DNA of 11,647 nt, from NCBI GenBank assembly GCA_029240475.1, contig JAREAF010000042.1, positions 1 to 11,647 of the forward strand, read 5' to 3'. Source of the stretch: Rhodospirillales bacterium (GTDB lineage Bacteria > Pseudomonadota > Alphaproteobacteria > JAREAF01). The translations under genes and the position numbers were made by a program. Positions 1-6,043 of this stretch are shown here, in pieces. How positions within the stretch are numbered: the stretch's first letter is position 1; each line of letters begins with the position of its first letter. The notes below the pieces were generated by a model. That model saw nothing but the letters and a program-made list of their open reading frames with translations. It had not been told where the DNA came from and made no database searches.

Positions 1-1
1 A

Positions 2-616
2 GTCGCGCGGCGCGCCTCTGCTGCGATCCGCACCGTCTCGCTCGAGACCGCGCGCGGGCCCGTGGAGGTCCGTTACGCCGACGCGCCGGGCGAGCGCGCC
101 GTGGGTTTTGTCGGCGGCGTCGGCGGCGGCTTCGACAGCCCGGCGCGCGACCTCTATGGCCGGCTCGCGTCCGCGCTTCCGGCCGAAGGCATCGCCACGC
201 TGCGCCTGCGCTTTCGCGAGCCGACCCAGCTCGGCGAGTCGGTGGCGGACCTTTTGGCCGGAGTTGCCGAGCTGGAGCGGCGGGGCAAGTCGCGGATCGG
301 GCTGGTCGGCCACTCCTTCGGCGGGGCGGTGGTGATCCGTGCGGCCGCCGCGGCGGAGCGGGTGCGAGCGGTGGTCACCTTGGCCACGCAATCCTATGGC
401 GCCCGCCCGGCGGCGCGACTTGGGCCGCGCTGTTCGCTCCTGCTGGTCCACGGCACGGGCGACACCGCCCTGCCGCCCGATGCCTCGCGCATGGTGTTCG
501 ATCTCGCCCAGGAACCCAAGCGGCTGGTCCTCCTCCCCGGGGCCGGGCACGGGCTGGACGAGGCGGCCGCGGAAGTGGAGCGGCTGGTGCACGACTGGCT
601 GCAAACCCGGCTGTGA
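2..616 (+). CDS. Small alpha/beta hydrolase, 5' end probably outside the window
   Basis: Serine alpha/beta-hydrolase-fold protein, probably cytoplasmic, with unknown substrate. Counting from the GTG at 62, the visible triad is Ser85 in GHSFGG (the G-x-S-x-G nucleophile elbow), Asp134 in HGTGD and His163 in GAGHGL. A glycine-rich stretch, GFVGGVGGGFD at residues 15-25, sits where an oxyanion-hole strand usually lies. The frame stays open to the left edge and codes for IRTVSLETARGPVEV, which looks like the first beta strand of this fold. No ATG, GTG or TTG lies in frame between 2 and 61, so the true start is probably upstream. A GTG start at 62 (184 residues) is possible but would remove that strand. 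The compact size and lack of a lid domain resemble the dienelactone-hydrolase-like or Tex30/KANL3-like small hydrolases. The fold is secure; the specificity is unknown. Confidence 0.8.
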   Translation, partial: VARRASAAIRTVSLETARGPVEVRYADAPGERAVGFVGGVGGGFDSPARDLYGRLASALPAEGIATLRLRFREPTQLGESVADLLAGVAELERRGKSRIGLVGHSFGGAVVIRAAAAAERVRAVVTLATQSYGARPAARLGPRCSLLLVHGTGDTALPPDASRMVFDLAQEPKRLVLLPGAGHGLDEAAAEVERLVHDWLQTRL

Positions 617-689
617 GTGCGCCTCGAATGTTGATCCGGCCGGGGCCTTGCTCTAAGCAGCGACGGACCGACAGGAGCTTCCGAGCAGC

Positions 690-1073
690 ATGCCTTTCTG
701 GGTGATCGGCGGGGAATATACCGATACGCGTTTCGCCGAGATCGCCGGCGGCGGGGCGGAGACTCGCGTCGGGCCGTTCGCGCGCTATGAGGATGCGAAG
801 GCCGAATGGGCGCGCCGCGCCTGGAGCAGCGTCGACGACGCGCATGCGCGCTGGCGGATCGAGGAGGAGGGGGCGGAGGAGGGCTCGGCCTATTGGGTGG
901 TCGGCGGCGAATATGCCGACACCCGGTTCACCCAGCCGGCGCCGGGCACCGAGGAGATGCGCTACGGCCCGTTCCGGACCTATGAGGAGGCGAAGGCCGA
1001 ATGGGCCCGCCGCGCCTGGGCCACCGTCGATGACGCGCATACGCGCTTCCGCATCGAGCGCCGCGCGCGCTAG
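690..1073 (+). CDS. Tandem two-domain DUF4170 protein
   Basis: Protein of 127 residues made of two copies of one module: residues 3-59 (FWVIGGEYTDTRF...) and 68-124 (YWVVGGEYADTRF...), joined by an acidic linker of about 8 residues. By eye, 38 of 57 aligned positions are identical. Shared blocks are GGEY-x-DTRF, GPF, the run AKAEWARRAW, and VDDAH followed by R-x-RIE. I recognise the module as DUF4170, a small alphaproteobacterial family of unknown function that usually occurs as a single domain of about 75-80 residues. There is no signal peptide or membrane segment, so it is probably cytoplasmic. The ATG at 690 has an AGGAG 12 bases upstream (673-677), a slightly long spacing. Its stop overlaps the stop of the convergent gene that follows. 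The family call is from memory of its consensus. Confidence 0.85.
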   Translation: MPFWVIGGEYTDTRFAEIAGGGAETRVGPFARYEDAKAEWARRAWSSVDDAHARWRIEEEGAEEGSAYWVVGGEYADTRFTQPAPGTEEMRYGPFRTYEEAKAEWARRAWATVDDAHTRFRIERRAR

Positions 1074-1243
1074 CTAATCGGAGCCGTCGATCCCCGCATC
1101 GCCGGTCCAGTCGATTGGGCGGGGCGGCCTGGAAACCGGTAGATCGACTGGTCGCGCTCGAAAAGGCGCTTGCGGCCGAGGCTGCCACCGATGCTGGCGG
1201 CAACGCCGACGATCACCAGGGTCAGCAGGGTTCCTAACGTCAT
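1070..1243 (-). CDS. Small single-pass membrane protein, hypothetical
   Basis: Predicted protein of 57 residues, beginning MTLGTLLTLVIVGVAASIGG. Residues 2-21 form one hydrophobic helix. A basic juxtamembrane stretch (GRKRLFERD) and a short polar tail rich in Pro, Ser and Arg follow. The positive residues after the helix suggest the tail is cytoplasmic. It lies 31 bases downstream of the methyltransferase gene on the same strand and could be the last gene of the ubiA operon. The start chosen is the ATG at 1243; the frame is open further upstream to 1318, but that would overlap the methyltransferase and give a poor N-terminus. No clear Shine-Dalgarno sequence precedes it. I do not recognise a family. 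It could be a chance ORF; the well-formed helix and operon-like position argue for a gene. Confidence 0.45.
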   Translation of the reverse strand: MTLGTLLTLVIVGVAASIGGSLGRKRLFERDQSIYRFPGRPAQSTGPAMRGSTAPIS

Positions 1244-1274
1244 GGTTGTATCATAGGGGCGCCCCAAGGGACCG

Positions 1275-1916
1275 TCAATAGCGCCATACCACGGCCTCGC
1301 GCATCTCGCTGTCCTCAAGGTCGCGGCTGGTGGGGACGCGGTAGCGGGCGAGCTCTTCCAACCGGTCCTGCGGGCGATAGGCGCGGCCGGGATCGGCGAG
1401 CAGCACCATCGCGCCGCGCTGTGTTTGAGACCGCAGCCAAGCGAGGGCGCGCTCGGCCATGCCGCGCTCGTAGCAGACGTCGCCGGCGAGGATCAGGTCG
1501 GCCGCACGTTCCGTTCCGCCGGTGATGTCCTCGGGCCAAATCTCGATCGCAACGCCGTTCAGCGCGGCGTTGAGGCGCATGGCCGCGCAGGCGGCGGGAT
1601 CGATGTCGGAGGCGATAGCGCGCCTGGCGCCGCTGCGCGCGGCGGCGATGGCGACCAGCCCCGAGCCCGCGGCGAAATCGAGCACGCTGCGTCCGCGCGC
1701 CAGCTCGGGATGATCGAGGATATGGCGCGCAAGCGCCTGCCCGCCCGGCCAGGCGAAGGCCCAGAAGGGTGGCGGCAGGCCCGTGCGCTCCAGGAACGCC
1801 TCGGTCGCGTGCCAGAGCGGCGTCACCGCGCTCGCGAGGTGCAGGCGCAGCTCCGGGACCAGCGGCGGCGAGAGGATCTCGGTGTGCGCCTGGATGAAGG
1901 CCGACCAGTCGGTCAT
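1275..1916 (-). CDS. Class I SAM methyltransferase, EtfB lysine methyltransferase-like
   Basis: A 213-residue seven-beta-strand, SAM-dependent methyltransferase. Motif I is VLDFAAGSGLVA at residues 78-89, an acidic post-I strand follows (SDIDP, 103-107), and AGDVCYE lies at 144-150. The N-terminal signature LVPELRLHLASAVTPLW (19-35) and the block PPFWAFAWPGGQALAR (49-64) match the family that includes mitochondrial ETFBKMT (METTL20) and its alphaproteobacterial homologues. Those enzymes methylate lysines of the electron transfer flavoprotein beta subunit near its recognition loop and weaken ETF-dehydrogenase interaction. The ATG at 1916 overlaps the ubiA stop as ATGA, which fixes the start and implies translational coupling. 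An upstream in-frame extension to 1970 would lie inside ubiA and is not needed. The substrate assignment is inferred from the family; a generic ribosomal-L11-methyltransferase-like label is the usual alternative. Confidence 0.85.
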   Translation of the reverse strand: MTDWSAFIQAHTEILSPPLVPELRLHLASAVTPLWHATEAFLERTGLPPPFWAFAWPGGQALARHILDHPELARGRSVLDFAAGSGLVAIAAARSGARRAIASDIDPAACAAMRLNAALNGVAIEIWPEDITGGTERAADLILAGDVCYERGMAERALAWLRSQTQRGAMVLLADPGRAYRPQDRLEELARYRVPTSRDLEDSEMREAVVWRY

Positions 1917-2839
1917 GCGCGCAGAAGCTGCGCCGCGACGATCCCGGCAAAGAGGATCCAGCCGATCCACCGGTTGGACCGGAAGCGCATCAGGCAGTCT
2001 GCCGGGTCATGGATATTCAGCCCTCGCACTTGCCAGGCGAGCTGCAGGCCTGCCGCCGCGAGCGCGATCCAGTAAGGCCAGGCAAGTCCCGCCGCCGCGC
2101 CCGCCGCGCCGAATCCGAGAAGCGCGAGCGCATAGAAGAGCGCGATCCAGCGCCGGCTCGATTCGCCGAACAGGCGGGCGGTCGAGCGCACGCCGATCAG
2201 GGCATCGTCCTCCTTGTCCTGATGCGCATAGATCGTGTCGTAGCCGACGGTCCAGGCCACGGCGCCCGCATAGAGCAGCAGGGCGGGCGCGCCGATCCCG
2301 CCGGTCGCCGCCGACCAGCCCATCAGCGCTCCCCAATTGAAGGTGAGGCCGAGAAAGGCCTGCGGCCACCAGGTGATGCGCTTCATGAATGGGTAGGTGA
2401 AGACCAGCGCCAGCGAGGCGATCCCGAGCGCGATGGTGAAGCGGTTGAAGGCGAGCAGGATCGCGAGCCCGATCGCGAGCTGCAGCGCAAGGAAAATGCG
2501 CGCGCCTTGAAGGCTCACCGCGCCGCTCGGCAAGGGACGGGCGCGCGTGCGCTCCACCTGCGCGTCGAAGTCGCGGTCGACGATGTCGTTGAAGGTGCAG
2601 CCCGCCCCGCGCATCACCAGCGCGCCGACGGCGAAGGCCAGCAGGAGCGCGGGATCGGGCCAGCCTGGGCTCGCCAGCGCCAGGCCCCACCAGCAGGGGA
2701 AGAGCAGCAGCCATGTGCCGATCGACCGGTCCAGGCGCGCGAGCCTCAGGTACGGCTTGAGCGCGGGCGGGGCGAAGCGGTCGATCCAATCGCCCCGGCG
2801 GATGTCGGTGAAGCCGGCGGCCTTGTCGGTCATGGCCAT
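1913..2839 (-). CDS. ubiA: 4-hydroxybenzoate polyprenyltransferase UbiA
   Basis: Integral inner-membrane prenyltransferase that joins a polyprenyl diphosphate to 4-hydroxybenzoate, the first membrane-bound step of ubiquinone synthesis. In the 308-residue form, the first Asp-rich motif is NDIVDRDFD at residues 84-92 and the second is DTIYAHQDKEDD at 201-212; both bind the Mg2+-diphosphate. Several hydrophobic helices are evident, among them residues 41-57, 64-78, 115-131, 134-150, 184-200, 232-253 and 291-305. The conserved RLDRSIGTWLLLFPCWWGL at 35-53 is typical of UbiA. Two ATGs (2839 and 2833) are close together and neither has a strong Shine-Dalgarno sequence. The open frame runs further upstream but would overlap the divergent dioxygenase leader. 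It heads a leftward operon with the methyltransferase, with a 4-base ATGA overlap. Confidence 0.96.
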   Translation of the reverse strand: MAMTDKAAGFTDIRRGDWIDRFAPPALKPYLRLARLDRSIGTWLLLFPCWWGLALASPGWPDPALLLAFAVGALVMRGAGCTFNDIVDRDFDAQVERTRARPLPSGAVSLQGARIFLALQLAIGLAILLAFNRFTIALGIASLALVFTYPFMKRITWWPQAFLGLTFNWGALMGWSAATGGIGAPALLLYAGAVAWTVGYDTIYAHQDKEDDALIGVRSTARLFGESSRRWIALFYALALLGFGAAGAAAGLAWPYWIALAAAGLQLAWQVRGLNIHDPADCLMRFRSNRWIGWILFAGIVAAQLLRA

Positions 2840-2919
2840 GGTTGTGCCGGACTTGGCGGAGCGGCGCAACCGCACAACTTCTCCCTCATTGCCCCCGAAC
2901 TCAGGAGCAGGAGCCGCCC

Positions 2920-3564
2920 ATGTCCGCACGTCCCTTTGCAGTCACCCGCCGCGCCGCGCTGGCCGGAGGCATCGCGGGGCTGGCGCTGGCGGTGCTTCCG
3001 CTGCCGGCGCGCCCGGCGGGGCTGATCCCGACGCCCGCGCAATCGGAGGGGCCGTTCTATCCCGTGGAGCTGCCGCCCGAGACGGATTGGGACCTGCTGC
3101 GCATGGTGGGCGCGCGGCCGGCGCTCGGCACCGTCACCTATGTCGAGGGACGCATCCTCGATCTTGCCGGACGGCCGGTGCCGGGGACGCGCGTCGAGAT
3201 CTGGCAGTGCGACGCCACCGGCCGCTATCACCATCCGGGCGATGCCCGCGGCCCCGTGGATGAGGGGTTCCAGGGCTTCGGGCGCGTGGTGACCGCGGAG
3301 GAGGGCGCCTATCGATTCCGCACGATCCGCCCCGTGGCCTATCCGGGCCGCACGCCGCACATCCATTTCGCGGTCACGGCTCCGGGCGCCCGGCGCTTCA
3401 TCACGCAGATGTATGTCGAAGGCGAGCCGGGCAACGAGCGCGACTTCCTCCTGAACTCGGTGCGCGATGCGCAAGCGCGCGCCAAGCTGATCGTCGCGCT
3501 CACGCCCGTCGCCGCCGAGCCGGATGCGCTGCGCGGCCGTTTCGACATCGTTCTCCCGGGCTAG
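2920..3564 (+). CDS. Exported intradiol ring-cleavage dioxygenase (protocatechuate 3,4-dioxygenase beta-like)
   Basis: Protein of 214 residues of the non-haem Fe(III) intradiol dioxygenase family, which opens catechol-type rings between the two hydroxyls. The four expected iron ligands are present: Tyr103 (in GRYHHPGD), Tyr141 (VAYPG), and His147 and His149 (TPHIHF). The intradiol signature spans about residues 80-103. The N-terminus has a twin-arginine pattern, TRRAALAGG at 9-17, then a hydrophobic stretch and LPARPAG, so a Tat signal and export of the folded, metal-loaded enzyme are likely. TPAQSEGPFYP (38-48) is the usual start of the mature domain in such exported homologues. The ATG at 2920 has AGGAG six bases upstream (2909-2913). 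No alpha subunit (pcaG) or other beta-ketoadipate gene is nearby, so it may act as a homomer. The substrate is unknown. It is divergent from ubiA and 62 bases upstream of rsmE. Confidence 0.88.
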   Translation: MSARPFAVTRRAALAGGIAGLALAVLPLPARPAGLIPTPAQSEGPFYPVELPPETDWDLLRMVGARPALGTVTYVEGRILDLAGRPVPGTRVEIWQCDATGRYHHPGDARGPVDEGFQGFGRVVTAEEGAYRFRTIRPVAYPGRTPHIHFAVTAPGARRFITQMYVEGEPGNERDFLLNSVRDAQARAKLIVALTPVAAEPDALRGRFDIVLPG

Positions 3565-3626
3565 CTCAAGCTGCTAGGCTCGCCGCCCAATTTTAATTGG
3601 GGGGAGCTTTGTCGAGACAGTCCGGC

Positions 3627-4385
3627 ATGAAGCCTGCGGCGCGGCTCTATGTCGAGGCGCCGCTCGCGCCGGGCGCGGGCGTCGCGCTGACGGAAGGGCA
3701 GGCCCATTACCTGCGCTCGGTGCTGCGCCTGGAGCCCGGCCGGCGCGTGCTCCTCTTCAACGGGCGCGACGGCGAGTGGCTCGCGGATCTGGGTGAGCTG
3801 CGCAAATCGGGCGGCGTCGCTGTCGCGGTCTCGCAGCGGCGAGCGCAGGCGCCCGAGCCCGATCTCTGGCTCCTCTTCGCGCCCATAAAGGGCGACCGCA
3901 TCGATACCATCGCCGAGAAGGCGACCGAGCTCGGGGCCGCGCGGCTGCAGCCGGTCATGACCCGCCACACCGTGGTCACGCGCGTCAATGTCGAGCGCTT
4001 GCAAGCGCGGGCCATCGAAGCCGCCGAGCAATGCGAGCGCCTCACCGTGCCCGAGATCGTCGAGCCGCGTTCCTTGCGCGAGGCGCTGCAGGGCTGGCCC
4101 GATGGCCGCCGCCTCTTCGCCTGCGCCGAGGCCGGCCCGGCGCGGCCGATGGCGGAGGTCCTTGCAGTGGGGCCGCGCAATGCTCCTAGCGGGTTGCTGG
4201 TCGGACCCGAAGGGGGCTTCTCGCCCGACGAGCTTGACCTCTTGCGGGAACTTGCCTTTGTTACCGCCGTCGGCCTCGGGCCGCGGCTGTTGCGGGCCGA
4301 CACCGCCGCCATCGCCGCGCTCGCGCTGTGGCAGGCGCTGGGCGGGGACGGCGACCGCCGCCCGCCGCAGCGCATCGAGAACTGA
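3627..4385 (+). CDS. rsmE: 16S rRNA (uracil(1498)-N3)-methyltransferase RsmE
   Basis: SPOUT-class methyltransferase that makes m3U1498 in 16S rRNA of the 30S subunit. The N-terminal PUA-like part contains HYLRSVLRLEPG at residues 27-38. The catalytic part contains GDRIDTIAEKATELG (89-103), LLVGPEGGFSPDEL (190-203) and VGLGPRLLRADTAAIAAL (215-232), which form the SAM-binding trefoil knot. Length is 252 residues; the E. coli enzyme is about 243. The start is uncertain. ATG 3627 gives MKPAARLYVE, which fits the family, but its spacing from the G-rich GGGGAG at 3601-3606 is about 20 bases. TTG codons at 3609 and 3597 are in frame and would add 6 or 10 residues; both lie too close to, or before, that purine run. 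gshA follows after 26 bases, so the two are probably cotranscribed. Confidence 0.94.
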   Translation: MKPAARLYVEAPLAPGAGVALTEGQAHYLRSVLRLEPGRRVLLFNGRDGEWLADLGELRKSGGVAVAVSQRRAQAPEPDLWLLFAPIKGDRIDTIAEKATELGAARLQPVMTRHTVVTRVNVERLQARAIEAAEQCERLTVPEIVEPRSLREALQGWPDGRRLFACAEAGPARPMAEVLAVGPRNAPSGLLVGPEGGFSPDELDLLRELAFVTAVGLGPRLLRADTAAIAALALWQALGGDGDRRPPQRIEN

Positions 4386-4411
4386 CCCGTCATCGAAGGA
4401 ACCGATCCTCC

Positions 4412-5776
4412 ATGTCCGCACCCCCGAAAAGCAGCGGCGAGCCCATCACCGACCGGCGGCAGCTGGTCGAATGGCTGGAGGCCGGGTGCAAGCCGAAGCC
4501 GCGCTGGCGCATCGGCACCGAGCACGAGAAGTTCTGCTTCCGCCTCTCGGACCTCAGGCGCCTGCCCTATGAGGGGCCGGACGGAATCGGCGCTCTGCTC
4601 AAGGGATTGCAGCGGTTCGGCTGGACCGGCGTGGAGGAAGAGGGCCGCGTCATCGCGCTGACGCAGGATGACGGCGCGATCACGCTCGAGCCGGGCGGGC
4701 AGTTCGAGCTCTCCGGCGCGCCGGTGCGCACGATCCACGAGACCTGCGCCGAGGTGCACACGCACCTGCATCAGGTGAAGGAGGTCGCGGCCGAGCTCGG
4801 GATCGGCCTCATCGGCCTCGGCTTCGACCCGAAATGGCGGCGCGAGGACATCTCCTGGATGCCCAAAGGCCGCTACAAGATCATGGGCGAGTACATGCCC
4901 AAGCGGGGCGGCCTCGGGCTCGACATGATGCTGCGCACCTGCACGGTGCAGGTGAATCTCGACTACGCGTCCGAAGCCGACATGGTGCGCAAGTTCCGCA
5001 CCAGCCTCGCGCTGCAGCCGATCGCGACCGCGCTCTTCGCCAACTCGCCCTTCAAGGAGGGAAGGCCGAACGGCTTCCTCTCCTATCGCAGCCATGTCTG
5101 GACCGACACCGATCCCGACCGCACCGGCATCCTGCCCTTCGTCTTCGAGAAGGGCATGGGCTTCGAGCGCTATGTCGACTACCTGCTCGATGTGCCGATG
5201 TATTTCGTCTATCGCGAGGGGCGGTATCTCGACGCCTCGGGCCAGTCCTTCCGCGAATTCCTCAAGGGCAAGCTGCCGGCATTGCCGGGCGAGATCCCGA
5301 CCACCGGCGACTTCGCCGATCATGTGACCACCGTCTTCCCCGAGGTGCGCCTCAAGCGCTATCTCGAGATGCGGGGGGCCGACGGCGGCCCGTGGCGGCG
5401 GCTCTGCGCGCTTCCGGCGCTCTGGGTCGGGCTGCTCTACGACGAGGACGCGCTCGCCGCGGCCGAGGAGCTGGTTCGGGACTGGACGCTGGCCGACCAC
5501 AAGCATCTGAGGCGCGAGGTGCCGCGGCTCGGGCTCAAGACCCCGTTCCGCGGCGGCACGGTGCAGGAGCTCGCCCGCAAGGTGGTGGCAATCTCGGCGG
5601 AAGGCCTCGCCCGGCGCGCCACGGCGACCGGCTACGGCAAGGACGAGACCGTCTTCCTCGACACCCTGATCGAGATCGCCGAGAGCGGCGTCACGCCGGC
5701 CGAGGAGCTGCTTCAGCTCTACCGTACGCGCTGGCACGAGAGCGTGGATCCCGTGTTCCGCGAGTTCGCGTACTAG
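4412..5776 (+). CDS. gshA: Glutamate-cysteine ligase (plant/alphaproteobacterial GCS2 type)
   Basis: ATP-dependent ligase that makes gamma-glutamylcysteine, the first and usually limiting step of glutathione synthesis, in the cytoplasm. The 454-residue protein has the GCS2-family marks: RIGTEHEKFCFRL at residues 33-45, LTQDDGAITLEPGGQFELSG at 83-102 (glutamate and metal binding), WMPKGRYKIMGEYM at 149-162, and MLRTCTVQVNLDY at 173-185. The length matches the alphaproteobacterial and plant enzymes, not the longer E. coli-type GshA. The C-terminus DPVFREFAY is family-typical, so the end is intact. The ATG at 4412 has GAAGGA 11 bases upstream (4395-4400). Cysteines at 26, 42, 112 and 177 are visible; plant homologues use a regulatory disulfide, but whether that applies here cannot be told. 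Right after the stop begins a long inverted repeat. Confidence 0.95.
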   Translation: MSAPPKSSGEPITDRRQLVEWLEAGCKPKPRWRIGTEHEKFCFRLSDLRRLPYEGPDGIGALLKGLQRFGWTGVEEEGRVIALTQDDGAITLEPGGQFELSGAPVRTIHETCAEVHTHLHQVKEVAAELGIGLIGLGFDPKWRREDISWMPKGRYKIMGEYMPKRGGLGLDMMLRTCTVQVNLDYASEADMVRKFRTSLALQPIATALFANSPFKEGRPNGFLSYRSHVWTDTDPDRTGILPFVFEKGMGFERYVDYLLDVPMYFVYREGRYLDASGQSFREFLKGKLPALPGEIPTTGDFADHVTTVFPEVRLKRYLEMRGADGGPWRRLCALPALWVGLLYDEDALAAAEELVRDWTLADHKHLRREVPRLGLKTPFRGGTVQELARKVVAISAEGLARRATATGYGKDETVFLDTLIEIAESGVTPAEELLQLYRTRWHESVDPVFREFAY

Positions 5777-5903
5777 AAGTCAGTAATCAGAAGTCAGAAG
5801 TCAGAGGTCGCACCGGCGAGGCCGCGCGTCTGAGACAAGCTGGGCCGGAGAGCCGAGCGACGTCTCTCGCAACCTGACTTCTGTCTTCTGATCACTGACT
5901 TCT
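5775..5903. repeat. Long imperfect inverted repeat just after gshA
   Basis: The left arm (5775-5808) and the reverse complement of the right arm (5872-5903) match at 30 of 32 aligned bases, with one 2-base gap. The spacer is 63 bases. The left arm contains three copies of AGAAGTCAG, at 5775-5783, 5789-5797 and 5796-5804, the last two overlapping. The arms are much richer in A and T than the surrounding DNA, while the spacer is G+C-rich. The first arm begins within the gshA TAG codon. It could be a dispersed intergenic palindromic element or small MITE-like repeat, or a 3' mRNA hairpin protecting gshA. No transposase is present. Confidence 0.75.
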
Positions 5904-5912
5904 GGAAAGTCA

Positions 5913-5948
5913 CCAGGGGCCGCGGATGGGTGGATCCACGGCCCCTGG
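5913..5948. terminator. Strong hairpin, possible gshA-operon terminator
   Basis: The arms CCAGGGGCCGCGGA (5913-5926) and TCCACGGCCCCTGG (5935-5948) pair at 13 of 14 positions, with an 8-base loop that could be shortened by extra pairing. The stem is strong, but no T-run follows on the plus strand, so it is not a canonical intrinsic terminator. A processing or mRNA-stabilising hairpin, or a repeat element, is equally possible. Confidence 0.45.
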
Positions 5949-5958
5949 CTACTCGGGT

Positions 5959-5982
5959 CTAGCCGCTGGGGAACAGGGCTAG
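5959..5982. repeat. Bulged hairpin, CTAGCC...GGCTAG
   Basis: CTAGCC-G-CTG (5959-5968) pairs with CAGGGCTAG (5974-5982) over nine base pairs with one bulged G and a GGGAA loop. It sits directly between the strong hairpin and the next small hairpin, so transcripts leaving gshA would carry three consecutive stem-loops. Function unknown. Confidence 0.4.
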
Positions 5983-5983
5983 G

Positions 5984-6009
5984 GCTGCCTAATAAAGCAG
6001 CGAATTTTT
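5984..6009 (+). terminator. Weak intrinsic terminator candidate
   Basis: GCTGC (5984-5988) and GCAGC (5997-6001) form a five-base-pair stem with an A/T-rich 8-base loop. After GAA comes a run of five T (6005-6009). The T-run and orientation fit termination of transcripts coming from gshA, but the stem is short. The T-run also overlaps the start of the CtrA-type box. Confidence 0.35.
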
Positions 6010-6023
6010 AAGAATGGGTTAAC
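6008..6023 (+). promoter_or_regulatory. CtrA-type binding site TTAA-N7-TTAAC
   Basis: The sequence reads TTAA, seven bases (GAATGGG), then TTAAC. This is an exact match to the full consensus box for the alphaproteobacterial cell-cycle and motility regulator CtrA. A further TTAATTAAC lies just downstream at 6033-6041. The box is about 235 bases upstream of the histidine kinase start, in an A/T-rich island within G+C-rich DNA. Known: CtrA binds this motif in Caulobacter and relatives. Inferred: that it binds here and acts on the kinase gene. Confidence 0.55.
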
Positions 6024-6043
6024 ATGCGCAACTTAATTAACCA

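Noticed and set aside
3707..5737. 676-codon minus-strand frame opposite rsmE and gshA
   Set aside because: It is a shadow of two well-recognised plus-strand genes and shows no recognisable domain.
5775..5903. Insertion sequence or CRISPR repeat
   Set aside because: There is no transposase frame, there are no regularly spaced unique spacers, and only two inverted arms are present.
6019..6040. Second possible CtrA site, TTAA (6019-6022) and TTAA (6033-6036)
   Set aside because: The spacing is 10 bases instead of 7, so only the 6008-6023 box meets the consensus.
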